Shown piece after piece: positions 1 through 6,632 of a stretch of 9,859 nt of DNA. Source of the stretch: CALCMJ01 sp964475415 (lineage in GTDB: Bacteria; Bacteroidota; Bacteroidia; Chitinophagales; Saprospiraceae); NCBI GenBank assembly GCA_964475415.1, contig CAYYWZ010000102.1, positions 1 through 9,859 of the forward strand, given 5' to 3'. The translations under genes were made by a program, and so were the position numbers. The notes under the pieces are model-generated. The model was not told where the DNA came from, did not search any database, and saw only the letters and a program-made list of their open reading frames with translations. The number at the start of each line of letters is the position of its first letter. Position 1 is the stretch's first letter.

Positions 1-137
1 ATTACATTGGCTCAGAACTATCGATTGCATAAAACATTTGTTTGCCCTTAGTTTAGTTTAGCTCAAACAGTTTAGATTTCTTAACTTAAATAAACTACTC
101 TTTCACTAAAACTGCTAACGCCGAAGCTATTTAAATA

Positions 138-166
138 ATTTTAAAATACTATTGATTACCAGTAGT
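138..166 (-). terminator. Possible terminator of the helicase gene
   Basis: Read on the minus strand, ACTACTG (166-160) and CAATAGT (154-148) form a 7-position stem with one C-A mismatch around a 5-base loop. The AT-rich run ATTTTAAAAT follows. The element lies about 45 bases past the helicase stop codon. The T-tract is interrupted, so this is a weak candidate. Confidence 0.3.
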
Positions 167-187
167 TTATATAGTTTTCATAGATAG

Positions 188-208
188 CGACCGAAGAGAG
201 TCGAAGGA
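188..208. repeat. Short CTTCGACT-type hairpin motif
   Basis: On the minus strand the sequence CCTTCGACTCTCTTCGG leads into GTCGC directly after the helicase stop codon. CGAC (188-191) pairs with GTCG (200-203). It resembles the CCTTCGACT...GCTC-type short intergenic motif I recall as common in flavobacterial genomes. The resemblance is from memory, and this copy has only a 4-bp stem. Confidence 0.25.
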
Positions 209-3200
209 TTATTCCTCTTGAATATCCTCCAACTTATCCAACTCTAATTCGTCATTAAAAACATAATCGTTTCTTACAAATTCGCACCAGTAACAATGCT
301 CGTCTTCGCATAATTGGTTAAACTTATGAGCGTGGATGTTTTCCCACGTCTCTTTGATTTGTTTGCCTACGATGGAGATGTCTTCAAGTGAGACTACGAT
401 CTTTTGTTTTTTGAATTCTCCAGAACTACGATCAGGTTCTACAAAATCTATGAAGCCTGCATTCATAACCCAGTTGTGTTTTTTGTCGGAATCTATAAGA
501 ATTCTGTAGTATACAATTTGTCTCCAGTAATCGCCTCCAAGTTCATTTTTATCACTTATCCCTTTGAGCTTCTTATTGGTATCAGGTTTTTTCCATTTCC
601 CGGTTTTGAAATCCACTACATTGACATGATCCTTATATACTTCTACCTTATCTAAGACCCCCTTAAGAGGTACACCCTGGTGCTCTGCATGATCTATTTT
701 TATTTCTAGCGCATAGTCTTTTACTACAGGTTCCATTACCATATTTGCATCATAATACTGTGGTAGGATAAGTAAACCATAGTCCGTAAGGTCTTTGTAT
801 TCTTTTTCTGTAAAATGAGATCTGTGTTCTCTCATTCCTTGGATATAATACTTATTGAGCGTGGCTTTATCTGGAGATTGCCCTCTTTTTTTATCTTCAT
901 AGTATAGCTGTAGGGCCTTATGTATAGCTCTACCAAAACCCATATATTTATTCCTGGCTGTAGGTACTTGTAGGATAGTATCAAAATAAAAAGACATAGG
1001 ACATCTCAGGTATTTGTTAAGTCCTGTTACACTGAGTTTATATCTAGTAAGGATCTTGTCTATAAGGTCGTGATCGATTAGGGCAATCTCTTTGTTGACC
1101 TTAGTAAGACAGAGTGCTTGAAATTCATTGATGTTATCTACACCTACTATAGTTGGTGTAAGTTCCAGTTCTGTTGCGCCTAGTATTTCATCCACAAACT
1201 GACTAGCTCCTAGTTCTTTCCCCGTTTCAGTTTGTTTACTATAAGATATTTCTAACTGTGTTTTTGCCCTCGTCATAGCAACAAAAAATAATCGACGTTC
1301 ATCTTGTGTATTGTTTGTTGTATCTTCATTGACATTTTCTGGATAAGAGAAAGAATTGAAATTTCGAGAATTTTTATCCCATATATTTTTTGTGCATCCT
1401 AACATAAATACCTTGTCAAATTCTAATCCCTTAGCAGAGTGGGCTGTAATAAAATGTATACCTTGGTCTGAATGTACTATCTTATTAATCTCTAGTTTGA
1501 GATTACTATCTTTCATCTTATTGATCGTTGTAAGGAAGTCTATAAGCTTCATGTCAGGTCGCTTATTGCTCTCATCTTTGATGTGATCAAATAAGGTGCT
1601 GATGACTTGTAGTAACCAGGTTTTCTGTGGATGCTGGAGTATAGACTTGAGGATATTCCCTTCATTCAATACATTTTCGAATAAGTTTTGAAGGGTAACG
1701 TTAGCAATGTCAGCTGTCCATTTTCCTAGCAAATTATCTATATGTAAGAAGTCTTCTATCGCGTGTATATTTATCTCTTTTAGGATTTCCTTATCTCCCA
1801 TAACATCTCTGTAGAAAGGAGCTTTATTACTACCACCTTCTCTGCAGTACAGCGCTAGCTTGGCGATATCCTTTGTAGGTAAACGAAAAAAATTATAGTG
1901 TAATAATTCGAATAAAAGTACCTCTTGCGAGTTAGGATTACTGTACTCAGATTGTAAGTAAGTAAGTATCTTAAGTAGGTTGTCTATCAGAGGTAGTTTT
2001 AGAATATCTATCTTCCTTTTGATATTAAGCGGCACTTGTTTCTTCTCTAGAACTTCTACGAGTTTTTCTATCTGATTATGTTGCCTATAGATGATAGCCA
2101 TATCACTCATGTCCTCACCGCGCTCATGCATCGTAGATAGTTTTTCTACTATAGCGGCTTGTTCGTGTACGACATTATCGTATGATCTTATGATAGGTGG
2201 ATTAGTTATGGATGCATCAGGACCTGAGGCAATAAGCGCTTTACTAATTTGCAGATCAGCTTCATGTATAAGTCGCTCTGTGTTGAATGCAATAAGTGAG
2301 GAACAGCTATCAAGTATGGTCTGTGAAGATCTATAATTTTTTTCTAGTACGATAATTTCAGGCGCGTAATTATTTTTGAAATCTTTAATATTATCTACGT
2401 TTGCTCCTTGGAACTTATAGATGGCCTGATCATCATCGCCAACTACAAACGCATTGGCAGAATCTATCGCTCCTGAGAAGAGAAGATCTAAAATTTTGTT
2501 CTGTGCTCCATTGGTATCTTGGTACTCATCTACAAGAAAGTATTGGTAGCGTTCTTGATAACTTGCTAGAAGATCAGGGTCTTTCTCAAAAGCCTTAAGT
2601 ACCCAGAGAATCATATCTTGGTAATCATAAAGGCTTTTCTCATCCATAATTTTATTGAAGGCAGGAAAGAGCTTTATGCCCGCAGCTAATTCTTCATACT
2701 TTTTGCTGAACGTAGCCCATTTGTTTTCATTAAAGTCTCCCTTAACATAGGTCTTGCCCTTAGAAGTTGTTTTCCTTTTGTAAGTGAAATCGTCAGAATC
2801 TTTTTTGTCCCTTAGAAATTGCTCCAGACGATCTTCAAAAGTTTTTACATCTAAATCTTCTTTCTTCATAAGTGCAAACAAATTCGCTAAGCGCTTGTGC
2901 TCATAAGTAGGGTCGCCCTTGAGTCTTTTTAGCGCGTGATCAGCAGGTAAGGCATCGATTAGTTCAGTATAGACATCTATTTTTTCTAGATCACTTATAG
3001 CCTCGAGTTTTCTGTAATTGCCAAAGATGTTAAGGTTCTCCTGGATAACCTGATTACAAAAACCATGGAAGGTATAGATGTGTACCTTGTGCGCCTCAGG
3101 ACCAATAATTTTCACAAGTCTCTGTCTCATTGCCGTTGTAGCAGCTTCAGTAAATGTTAGACATAAAATATTATGTGCTGCGATATCTGATTGCCTTAGA

Positions 3201-3373
3201 ATTTGCCCTATTCTGACTGCAAGAATTTGCGTCTTACCAGTTCCTGGGCCGGCAAGCACCATGACGGGCCCCTCTGTAGCAAGAACTGCTGATCGCTGTT
3301 CGTCATTAAGTTTGTTGAAATTATAATCAAATATTTTCTCGTACTTTTTTCTAATGTTATTCTGGTGTTCCAT
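209..3373 (-). CDS. UvrD/PcrA-like DNA helicase with C-terminal PD-(D/E)XK nuclease
   Basis: This 1054-residue protein is an SF1A helicase joined to a RecB/Cas4-type nuclease, expected to unwind and cut DNA during repair or recombination. Helicase motifs in order: Q-motif LNDEQ (22-26), Walker A AGPGTGKT (41-48), TFHGFC (101-106), Walker B VDEYQDTN (281-288), VGDDDQAIYKFQG (311-323), NYRSS (346-350), HSAKGLEF (645-652) and RRLFFVAMTRAK (693-704). The nuclease follows: GRAIH with H818, D908 in GVLDKV, D921 and K923 in VDFKTGK, and Q952-x3-Y956. All catalytic residues expected of the RecB nuclease family are present, so both activities look intact. C791, C1022, C1027 and C1030 bracket the nuclease and may bind an iron-sulfur cluster. 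It is a single gene with no AddA-like or other nuclease partner beside it, and is transcribed away from the small secreted-protein gene. A role in phage defence is possible but nothing nearby supports it. Confidence 0.93.
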   Translation of the reverse strand: MEHQNNIRKKYEKIFDYNFNKLNDEQRSAVLATEGPVMVLAGPGTGKTQILAVRIGQILRQSDIAAHNILCLTFTEAATTAMRQRLVKIIGPEAHKVHIYTFHGFCNQVIQENLNIFGNYRKLEAISDLEKIDVYTELIDALPADHALKRLKGDPTYEHKRLANLFALMKKEDLDVKTFEDRLEQFLRDKKDSDDFTYKRKTTSKGKTYVKGDFNENKWATFSKKYEELAAGIKLFPAFNKIMDEKSLYDYQDMILWVLKAFEKDPDLLASYQERYQYFLVDEYQDTNGAQNKILDLLFSGAIDSANAFVVGDDDQAIYKFQGANVDNIKDFKNNYAPEIIVLEKNYRSSQTILDSCSSLIAFNTERLIHEADLQISKALIASGPDASITNPPIIRSYDNVVHEQAAIVEKLSTMHERGEDMSDMAIIYRQHNQIEKLVEVLEKKQVPLNIKRKIDILKLPLIDNLLKILTYLQSEYSNPNSQEVLLFELLHYNFFRLPTKDIAKLALYCREGGSNKAPFYRDVMGDKEILKEINIHAIEDFLHIDNLLGKWTADIANVTLQNLFENVLNEGNILKSILQHPQKTWLLQVISTLFDHIKDESNKRPDMKLIDFLTTINKMKDSNLKLEINKIVHSDQGIHFITAHSAKGLEFDKVFMLGCTKNIWDKNSRNFNSFSYPENVNEDTTNNTQDERRLFFVAMTRAKTQLEISYSKQTETGKELGASQFVDEILGATELELTPTIVGVDNINEFQALCLTKVNKEIALIDHDLIDKILTRYKLSVTGLNKYLRCPMSFYFDTILQVPTARNKYMGFGRAIHKALQLYYEDKKRGQSPDKATLNKYYIQGMREHRSHFTEKEYKDLTDYGLLILPQYYDANMVMEPVVKDYALEIKIDHAEHQGVPLKGVLDKVEVYKDHVNVVDFKTGKWKKPDTNKKLKGISDKNELGGDYWRQIVYYRILIDSDKKHNWVMNAGFIDFVEPDRSSGEFKKQKIVVSLEDISIVGKQIKETWENIHAHKFNQLCEDEHCYWCEFVRNDYVFNDELELDKLEDIQEE

Positions 3374-3516
3374 GTTAATTTCAAGTTAATATCTGCTCAA
3401 GAAGTTAAACATAGTTTATATTCTGAAGTCCTACATAATAATGTGTGTAGTATTTTAATTATTACTATACATTCTTGGATTAATGAAAGTATCAAGAAAG
3501 TTTATTTAGCGAACCG

Positions 3517-3528
3517 AAAAACGTTTTT
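3517..3528. promoter_or_regulatory. 12-bp palindrome upstream of the small secreted protein
   Basis: AAAAACGTTTTT is a perfect 12-bp palindrome 25 bases before the start codon at 3554, in the 180-base divergent gap 3374-3553. It could be an operator or simply a chance A/T-run palindrome. No TAnnTTTG promoter motif was found in this gap for either gene. Confidence 0.2.
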
Positions 3529-3553
3529 TATTCACTATTTAAAACTTATTATT

Positions 3554-3982
3554 ATGAAGAAGGTACTAATGATCGTACGACTGACTTTTGTACTTATGTG
3601 CTTAGCCAGTCTCAAGGCCCAGGCAATCAGTCCTGATGTATTACAGACGTTAAATTATCATGAAAATCTGATAGAAGATGGCGTCTTTTTCGGAGATATT
3701 TCCCCTAGAGAATTTCGGCAATTATCGAAACAGCAGAATAAGATTCGACGTACAGTAGATGTTTTACGAAACAGCTATCGCGTATCTCATGGGGAGTTAT
3801 CTCTTATCAGAAATATGCAAGCAAGAGCGGAGGATGATATTTACAGAAGCATCGGAAATAGAGCTAATCTAAACAATTATCCGAGGCGTCAGAATCGTTC
3901 TATTTTTAATAATAGTGTTAGGCAAACGAATAATTATCAGCGCTATAATAGGAATAGACGGACGCGTAATTATTGCGGATAG
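3554..3982 (+). CDS. Small secreted basic protein with two helical repeats, function unknown
   Basis: The protein has 142 residues. The reading frame is open further upstream to an ATG at 3365, but I chose the ATG at 3554 because a clear signal peptide begins there: MKK, a hydrophobic run to about residue 20, then a KAQA cleavage site near 24. The mature part holds two similar helical units. The first has DG..FGDISPREFRQLSKQQNKI (about 42-64) and the second S..VSHGELSLIRNMQARAEDDIY (about 74-97). Each follows the pattern G-(D/E)-(L/I/S)-S/x-x-E, long helix, Gln-rich end. Short periplasmic proteins of this arginine-rich helical pattern occur in Bacteroidota and Proteobacteria without a known function. 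The tail (about 104-140) is rich in Asn, Arg and Tyr. It is expected in the periplasm or outside the cell. It is followed by a hairpin terminator and so is probably transcribed alone. Confidence 0.75.
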   Translation: MKKVLMIVRLTFVLMCLASLKAQAISPDVLQTLNYHENLIEDGVFFGDISPREFRQLSKQQNKIRRTVDVLRNSYRVSHGELSLIRNMQARAEDDIYRSIGNRANLNNYPRRQNRSIFNNSVRQTNNYQRYNRNRRTRNYCG

Positions 3983-4018
3983 AGATAGGAAAATTCACCC
4001 TTTTTATTCTATATATTT

Positions 4019-4050
4019 ATAGGGATGCATATAATATGGATCCCTATTTT
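4019..4050 (+). terminator. Hairpin terminator after the small secreted protein
   Basis: ATAGGGAT (4019-4026) pairs perfectly with ATCCCTAT (4040-4047). After one G-G mismatch the stem continues with CATA/TATG inside, leaving a minimal loop. TTTT follows at 4047-4050. It sits 36 bases past the stop codon, as expected for an intrinsic terminator. The T-tract is short. Confidence 0.5.
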
Positions 4051-4060
4051 GTTCGTCTTA

Positions 4061-4172
4061 TGGCGTTACCATATGGGTCGCTAGGTCCGTTAGCTCGTTG
4101 TACACTTGGCTCCTTCACTTTGTTACGGATCTGCCGCTGCGCGGCACTAACTATCATCGCTAACGCGGTAAC
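4061..4172. repeat. Degenerate Bacteroidota-type intergenic repeat element
   Basis: This non-coding stretch is clearly GC-richer than the flanks. It starts with GGCGTTACC (4062-4070) and ends with TAACGCGGTAAC (4161-4172). GCGTTA and TAACGC are inverted copies, as are GTTACC and GGTAAC. Inside are GGGTCG, GCTCGTTG, CACTTGGCTCC, and a perfect 6-bp hairpin TGCCGC-TGC-GCGGCA (4132-4146). The order GCGTTACC, GGGTCG, GCTCGTTG..CACTT..GCTCC, GCCGCTGCGCGGC, CTAACGC matches a repeat class I recall from intergenic regions of many Bacteroidota genomes. The match is from memory. A plus-strand open frame runs through it (3973-4236), but its composition and the inverted structure argue against a protein. 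Confidence 0.5.
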
Positions 4173-4251
4173 AGAAATGATATGCTTATTAGTGACTACG
4201 ATAGAAATAGCTGTAAGGTTTGGTTATTTTTTATAAGCAGTTTATAATAAT

Positions 4252-4259
4252 TATATTTG
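4252..4259 (+). promoter_or_regulatory. Bacteroidota -7 promoter motif for the phosphoesterase lipoprotein
   Basis: TATATTTG matches TAnnTTTG exactly. No TTG lies at the usual -33 spacing; the nearest, at 4220-4222, is about ten bases too far. If used, transcription would start close to 4265, leaving a leader of under ten bases before the ATG at 4273. That is short, which lowers confidence. Confidence 0.4.
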
Positions 4260-4272
4260 TGAAAACAATTGT

Positions 4273-5169
4273 ATGCACAAGTATAGTTTTTATAATATCT
4301 CCTCATGGTTTGTGCTTTTAAGCGTGCTATTAATTTTTGCATCCTGTGATAAAGAAGAACTAATAATAATGGAAGAGGATGATGAGACAGAAATTATATA
4401 TTCCTTTTTTGTAGCGGGACATGTTTATGGTGCACCGGGAGTTGACAATATAGGTGTTCATCCTGCATTCAAAAACAATTTTGACCTTATACAAAATGAT
4501 TCTACAATAAGTCTGGGTGTTTTTACAGGAGATATTGTATTGACAGGAAACGAAACAAACTGGGACGAAATAGATCAGGATGTATCAGACCTAGGTGTTC
4601 CTGTGCACTTTGCAGTAGGTAATCATGATATGTCGGATAGAGCATTGTACGAATCTAGATATGGTATTACCTATTATGACTTTATAGAGCAAGGAGATTT
4701 GTATATAGTGTTGGACCCTAATCTAGATGAGTGGAATATTTCAGGAGATCAGTTGGATTTTTTAAAGAACTCACTTTTACAAGCTGAAGGAGTAAATAAT
4801 ATATATGTTTTTTTCCATCAACTTCTATGGTGGGAAGAAGATAATATATACCAAAATGTTGTGCTTAATTCTCTTCAGGGTAGGGCAGAGGTAATTAATT
4901 ATTGGGCGGAGGTAGAACCTCTTTTTAATGGATTAGATAATCCAGTTATTATGTTTGCGGGAGACGTAGGTGCTAACCCTACGGGTGATGAATTTGTATA
5001 TCATACTTATGATAATATTACGGTCATCGCAAGTGGAATGGGTGGTAACCAGAGAGATAACATTGTCATTGTAGATGTACAAAGGAATAAGGAACTAAGA
5101 TATCGACTGATTGCCCTTAATGGTGATGATATTAATGCACTAGGCAAGCTAGAAGATTACATGTTGTAA
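4273..5169 (+). CDS. Surface lipoprotein of the metallophosphoesterase superfamily, altered metal motifs
   Basis: The protein has 298 residues. A lipoprotein signal peptide ends at C25 (IFASC), followed by DKEE, which fits the K-(D/E)2 export signal known to place Bacteroidota lipoproteins on the cell surface. The rest follows the calcineurin-like phosphoesterase order: AGHVYG (48-53), FTGD (84-87), VGNHD (115-119), FFHQ with H182, and FAGDVG (228-233). Two motifs depart from the norm: DxH is AGH (the Asp is Ala48), and GHxH is GDVG. The central GD and GNHD motifs and H182 are kept. The spacing of all five motifs is preserved, so the fold is likely intact, but the usual two-metal site cannot form in the standard way. 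The substrate is unknown. I recall related proteins beside polysaccharide genes, but no such genes are visible here. It is transcribed alone, with its own promoter motif and terminator. Confidence 0.8.
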   Translation: MHKYSFYNISSWFVLLSVLLIFASCDKEELIIMEEDDETEIIYSFFVAGHVYGAPGVDNIGVHPAFKNNFDLIQNDSTISLGVFTGDIVLTGNETNWDEIDQDVSDLGVPVHFAVGNHDMSDRALYESRYGITYYDFIEQGDLYIVLDPNLDEWNISGDQLDFLKNSLLQAEGVNNIYVFFHQLLWWEEDNIYQNVVLNSLQGRAEVINYWAEVEPLFNGLDNPVIMFAGDVGANPTGDEFVYHTYDNITVIASGMGGNQRDNIVIVDVQRNKELRYRLIALNGDDINALGKLEDYML

Positions 5170-5187
5170 GGATGTAATTTTTTCTTT
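5153..5187 (+). terminator. Intrinsic terminator overlapping the phosphoesterase stop codon
   Basis: AAGATTACAT (5153-5162) pairs with ATGTAATTTT (5172-5181) as a 10-position stem with one G-T pair around a 9-base loop. A T-rich tract runs from 5178 to 5187. The stop codon TAA (5167-5169) lies in the loop, so the hairpin begins inside the coding sequence. Confidence 0.6.
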
Positions 5188-5285
5188 TATTCGCTGTAGG
5201 CTAAAGAATACTTGCATGATATTTTTCTATAGCTGACAACTAAATAAAATAAGGGGTGTTATACAGTCACTCCAACATTTATAAG

Positions 5286-5681
5286 ATGAATTCTACAGAG
5301 ACAAGAGACGAAGTGCTTATCAAGATCCGACCAGAGATCCCTGCAGCCAAGTTATCAGAGGATATGACGACAGCAGAAAAATTCCAGAACCAGACGCTAA
5401 GACCTATTATAAAGCTACAGCATAATATGTTGCTCTTAGCTTTTCGGAATTACCTTGCAAAGCATAAAGCAGATTATTATGGTCTTGACATAGATAATAG
5501 GGAAAAGTATATCGAAAATATTTTTTCTAAGGATGTCAATTTTAGACACCAGTTAGGAGGTATGATTATAGGCCAGTTTACAGAACAAGAATACAAAGAA
5601 TTCCATCTTGACCCCGACTTAAAAAAACGATTGATCAATATCCTAAAACAAAGAGTGCTTAGTCAAGTCCATGTTTTGTAA
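5286..5681 (+). CDS. Conserved Bacteroidota protein of unknown function (often labelled glyoxalase)
   Basis: The protein has 131 residues with no signal peptide or membrane segment and is presumably cytoplasmic. I chose the ATG at 5286. An in-frame GTG at 5256 would add ten residues (LYSHSNIYK after the start) unlike the family. Recognisable blocks are RPEIPAAK (15-22), EKFQNQTLRPIIKLQ (31-45) and GGMIIGQFTEQEY (91-103). From memory, short proteins with this PEIP, FQNQTLRPI and GxIIGQFT pattern are widespread in Flavobacteriia and are commonly annotated as glyoxalase. I see no vicinal-oxygen-chelate motifs, such as the spaced His and Glu metal ligands of glyoxalase I, so that label looks unsupported. 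The protein appears mainly alpha-helical. It is separated from the phosphoesterase by a terminator and meets the minus-strand membrane gene tail to tail. Confidence 0.75.
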   Translation: MNSTETRDEVLIKIRPEIPAAKLSEDMTTAEKFQNQTLRPIIKLQHNMLLLAFRNYLAKHKADYYGLDIDNREKYIENIFSKDVNFRHQLGGMIIGQFTEQEYKEFHLDPDLKKRLINILKQRVLSQVHVL

Positions 5682-5706
5682 CATTATAGATTCTTTTTTT
5701 TGCTAT

Positions 5707-5748
5707 TTGATTTAAGTTAGAATATTAGAAGTAATTAACTTAAATCAA
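5707..5748. terminator. 13-bp perfect inverted repeat between convergent genes
   Basis: TTGATTTAAGTTA (5707-5719) and TAACTTAAATCAA (5736-5748) are perfect inverted copies around a 16-base loop, between the stop codons of the genes ending at 5681 and 5779. Position suggests a bidirectional terminator. However, the T-run (TTCTTTTTTTT, 5691-5701) lies before rather than after the hairpin on the plus strand, and neither strand has a T-tract directly after the stem. Confidence 0.5.
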
Positions 5749-5778
5749 GAAAGTCAATAAATATTTACAGTAAAATTT

Positions 5779-6582
5779 TTAATCTAATAACAAAGGATCC
5801 AACTCTATTCTCCCTACCTTGTATTCATTATCCTTGTGTGCATACAAGGTTGCAGCTACTGCGCAAAATATAGGCATAATGATAGCTCCTATAATCGGTA
5901 AGATTAGAATGACGTGCGCTGCGATACCGAGCATTATAGCAGCACCCATATTTTCTTTCGTTAGTTCAGCACTTTCTTTAATAGTAAGACCAAACTGTTC
6001 ATTATAATTGTCAAAAAAAGCGAAACCTAGATAATAAGAATAGACGAAGAACATCGGAATATTGGTAAGGTTAGAAATGCCTAAGATGCTAAATATAATC
6101 TTAAAGATAATCAGAGGAATAAGACCAAGAATGAAACTTCTGATCATGACTTTGACCATTCTTATCTCAGCGCGCAAGAAATCTTTTGCGTCTAGTGTTA
6201 TCTCTTGGTTTCTAAGGATACTGAGAGTCCTTACTGCTACATGGAACATCAGTACTTCCAGAACTATAAGTAATAGATATTTTATCCCACCAGAAAAAAA
6301 TATTTTGTCTCCTTCCATCAGTAATAGTCCCAAACCAGATCGTTGTACGGTTGCGCCTTCTTCGCCTAGTAGGTCACTTATATAACTAGTATCTAGTAGT
6401 CTAGAGCAGATAATAATACTGAACAATATAGAGACGAAGATCGTCAATACGGTTATCCACCTGTTCTTAAAAAAACCTTCCCATAGCCTGTGTTCCTTTA
6501 TAAATTCATAGGTCTCTGTCAAAATAGCAAAGCAGTCGACTGCTTGATGTAAAGCCTTGAAAAATAAGGGTCTCTCGCTCAT
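5779..6582 (-). CDS. EI24/CysZ-like integral membrane protein
   Basis: The protein has 267 residues with hydrophobic spans at about 43-60, 102-122, 148-168, 176-192 and 214-247, the last probably a hairpin. There is no signal peptide. The N-terminus has the amphipathic lead and EFIKEHRLW (26-34) common in this family. The C-terminal part GFAFFDNYNEQFGLTIKES (186-204) followed by ILPIIGAIIMPIFCAVAATL (227-246) matches the EI24/CysZ pattern of a conserved Pro-x-x-Gly-x(3-4)-Pro and a final Ala-Ala-Thr. CysZ proteins transport sulfate in Proteobacteria, but no sulfur-assimilation gene is nearby and the substrate here is unknown. It starts 50 bases after the methyltransferase gene and is probably co-transcribed with it. 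An unusual run of six C residues (on the minus strand, 6591-6586) lies three bases before the ATG, with no Shine-Dalgarno site. Confidence 0.6.
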   Translation of the reverse strand: MSERPLFFKALHQAVDCFAILTETYEFIKEHRLWEGFFKNRWITVLTIFVSILFSIIICSRLLDTSYISDLLGEEGATVQRSGLGLLLMEGDKIFFSGGIKYLLLIVLEVLMFHVAVRTLSILRNQEITLDAKDFLRAEIRMVKVMIRSFILGLIPLIIFKIIFSILGISNLTNIPMFFVYSYYLGFAFFDNYNEQFGLTIKESAELTKENMGAAIMLGIAAHVILILPIIGAIIMPIFCAVAATLYAHKDNEYKVGRIELDPLLLD

Positions 6583-6632
6583 GTTGGGGGGTATGGATCT
6601 ATGGTAAATATAGTTGTATTAATTTAAATACC

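Larger units (their letters stand above)
1..208. other. AT-rich non-coding flank downstream of the helicase gene
   Basis: No gene can be supported here. The stretch is AT-rich and carries repeated TTTAG units (around 48-61, again near 71-75), a short GC-richer patch at 114-127 (GCTAACGCCGAAGC), and two weak hairpins listed separately. A plus-strand frame closes at 28-30 after nine codons (YIGSELSIA, stop) and could be the tail of a gene lying to the left, but that is too short to judge. Confidence 0.5.

Noticed and set aside
1..30. Nine-codon plus-strand tail ending in a stop at 28-30
   Set aside because: Too short to tell a real gene end from chance; other frames also close within 60 bases.
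3406..3413. Possible helicase promoter TATGTTTA on the minus strand
   Set aside because: One mismatch to TAnnTTTG and no TTG at the -33 spacing; such near-matches are frequent in AT-rich DNA.
3365..3553. N-terminal extension of the small secreted protein to an upstream ATG
   Set aside because: It would overlap the helicase start and bury the clear signal peptide that begins at 3554.
4061..4172. tRNA or structured small RNA in the GC-richer block
   Set aside because: No cloverleaf, no T-loop consensus (GTTCRA) and no CCA end; the features fit an inverted intergenic repeat better.
3973..4236. Plus-strand open frame of 87 codons starting just before the small secreted-protein stop
   Set aside because: It runs through a hairpin terminator and the repeat element, has no recognisable domain, and its best ATG (about 4036) lies within the hairpin.
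5256..5285. GTG start for the conserved 131-residue protein
   Set aside because: It adds ten residues with no family-like content, and an ATG follows at 5286 at the expected place.
209..5681. Defence island centred on the helicase-nuclease
   Set aside because: Its neighbours are a small secreted protein, a surface lipoprotein and a conserved cytoplasmic protein; no restriction, toxin, nucleotide-signalling or phage gene is nearby.
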